From the NCBI GenBank assembly GCA_946479285.1, contig CAMLFH010000006.1, positions 62,001 to 126,000 of the forward strand: a stretch of 64,000 bases of DNA, given 5' to 3'. Source of the DNA: an uncultured Flavobacteriales bacterium. Lineage in GTDB: Bacteria; Bacteroidota; Bacteroidia; Flavobacteriales; Crocinitomicaceae. A program made the position numbers and the translations under genes. Every line of letters begins with the position of its first letter. Position 1 is the stretch's first letter. Positions 63,059 to 64,000 of the stretch are shown here, in pieces. The notes under the pieces were generated by a model. The model made no database searches. It was not told the DNA's origin and was given only the letters and a program-made list of their open reading frames with translations.

Positions 63059-64000
63059 ATGCAGGTGATTCTGACATTTGATTACGAGTTGTTCTTCGGA
63101 ACAAATACCGGAAGCGTTCAAAAATGCATGATTGAACCCACTGATCGATTGTTGGAAATTGCCAGCAAACACAGAATTCCGCTTGTTTTCTTTGTAGATA
63201 TCGGATTCCTGATCAAATTGCAGGAATATAAAGAACAATTCCCAAACCTGAAGAGCGATTTTGAACAGATAAAGGTTCAGGTAAAACGCATGCAGGAATT
63301 GAATTGTGAAGTTCAGCTGCATATTCATCCGCATTGGGAAAAATCACATTACGACGGCGAAAAATGGGTGGTTGTAACGGATGGCTGCTATAAATTATCA
63401 GACTTCACGGATAAGGAAGCAAAAGCCATTGTGCACAGGTACTATCACGCTTTATCTGAATTAAGCGGAAAGAAACCTACCACCTATCGGGCCGGAGGCT
63501 GGTGTATTCAACCCTTCAGCCAAATCGAAAAGGTGTTTCAGGAACTTGGGATAGAGAAAGATTCAACGGTTTTTCCCGGTGGAAAATTCGAATCCGAACA
63601 TTACCAATTTGATTTTACGGAAGTGAAGCCCTTTGGAAATCCTTATCGTTTTCAAACAGATGTCACAAAGCAGGAATCAACAGGTTTTTTCTTAGAGATC
63701 CCGATTGCTTCCTGGGAGTTTTCGCCGCTGTTCTACTGGCGATTGTATGCATTGGGACGATTGAATCCTGCAGATCACAAAATGATAGGCGACGGATCTT
63801 TCCTGGCACAACCCGGAAGAAAAAAGTCAGTTTTGCTGAGTAAAACCTGGAATCATGTTAGTTCTGACGGTTATTATACATCGCTTTTGCTGAAACAGGC
63901 AAAAACCTATTCGTATAAGAACGTGAAAACATTTGTGGTGATTGGCCACCCGAAAGGAATGACCAATTATTCCCTCAAACAATTGGAAGGGTTTGTTTCC
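63059..64000 (+). CDS. Polysaccharide deacetylase-family protein (3' end cut off)
   Basis: The frame runs open from ATG 63059 to the window end, 314 codons, so the stop is outside. Visible signs of the NodB/polysaccharide deacetylase fold are the first catalytic block ILTFDYELFFG (Asp-Tyr-Glu), a metal-binding-like VQLHIHPHW, and RAGGWC in the second half. The role is removal of acetyl groups from N-acetylated polysaccharides or a related amidase-like reaction. The C-terminal domain is not visible. It starts directly behind the repeat 62884-62989. Confidence 0.8.
   Translation, partial: MQVILTFDYELFFGTNTGSVQKCMIEPTDRLLEIASKHRIPLVFFVDIGFLIKLQEYKEQFPNLKSDFEQIKVQVKRMQELNCEVQLHIHPHWEKSHYDGEKWVVVTDGCYKLSDFTDKEAKAIVHRYYHALSELSGKKPTTYRAGGWCIQPFSQIEKVFQELGIEKDSTVFPGGKFESEHYQFDFTEVKPFGNPYRFQTDVTKQESTGFFLEIPIASWEFSPLFYWRLYALGRLNPADHKMIGDGSFLAQPGRKKSVLLSKTWNHVSSDGYYTSLLLKQAKTYSYKNVKTFVVIGHPKGMTNYSLKQLEGFVS

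Overview
The window reads as a chromosomal segment of a member of the Bacteroidota, most likely Flavobacteriales; a Fluviicola/Crocinitomicaceae-like bacterium is my inference. The reasons are a PorT/SprT gene behind ubiE, two cargo proteins with type IX secretion (T9SS) C-terminal sorting domains (one with SprB repeats), a TamL-type BamA-family lipoprotein, many short lipoproteins, promoters of the Bacteroidota TAnnTTTG type, and almost no Shine-Dalgarno sequences. I saw no tRNA, rRNA, insertion sequence, prophage or CRISPR array.

Layout. 1-6.1 kb: a cut-off BadF-type sugar kinase, SiaC-like, OmpH/Skp-like and DUF4924 genes, then reverse-strand GH25 lysozyme, GT39-like membrane glycosyltransferase and 3-hydroxyacyl-CoA dehydrogenase. 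6.3-13.8 kb: poorly characterised membrane and secreted proteins, a PLD-like protein, a NYN/OST-HTH protein and a secreted seven-repeat propeller. 14-26.6 kb: housekeeping block (aminotransferase, heptose-kinase-like PfkB, UbiE, PorT, FAD oxidoreductase, TPR, TrmH-like methylase, TamL, fructose-bisphosphate aldolase, AccD). 26.6-36 kb: HutD, two secreted proteins with TTG starts, rpsO-pnp, small secreted proteins, diacylglycerol kinase and DUF1361. 36-43 kb: a complete thiS-C-(TenI-like)-D-E-G-H-F thiamine operon behind a TPP riboswitch. 43-49.4 kb: DUF1456, three possible cell-wall hydrolases and a large SprB-repeat T9SS protein. 49.6-54 kb: ECF sigma factor, small membrane protein, CnrX/CpxP-like sensor, MbnP and MbnH (MauG-type dihaem), followed by a T9SS-secreted YHYH protein. 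54-64 kb: ABC exporter, rpmH, threonine aldolase, lipoproteins, TonB-dependent receptor, CYTH protein and the start of a polysaccharide deacetylase.

The most interesting items are: (1) the sigma/anti-sigma-like/CnrX-like module abutting an MbnP-MbnH pair, which looks like a self-regulated copper or redox system; (2) a TPP riboswitch whose three mutually exclusive helices can be read directly, one of them covering the thiS start codon; (3) several families of short palindromic repeats, some of which run into coding sequences and supply C-terminal residues or stop codons (ThiH, the TenI-like protein, the CYTH protein, a lipoprotein); and (4) promoter elements placed so close to start codons that leaderless mRNAs are likely.
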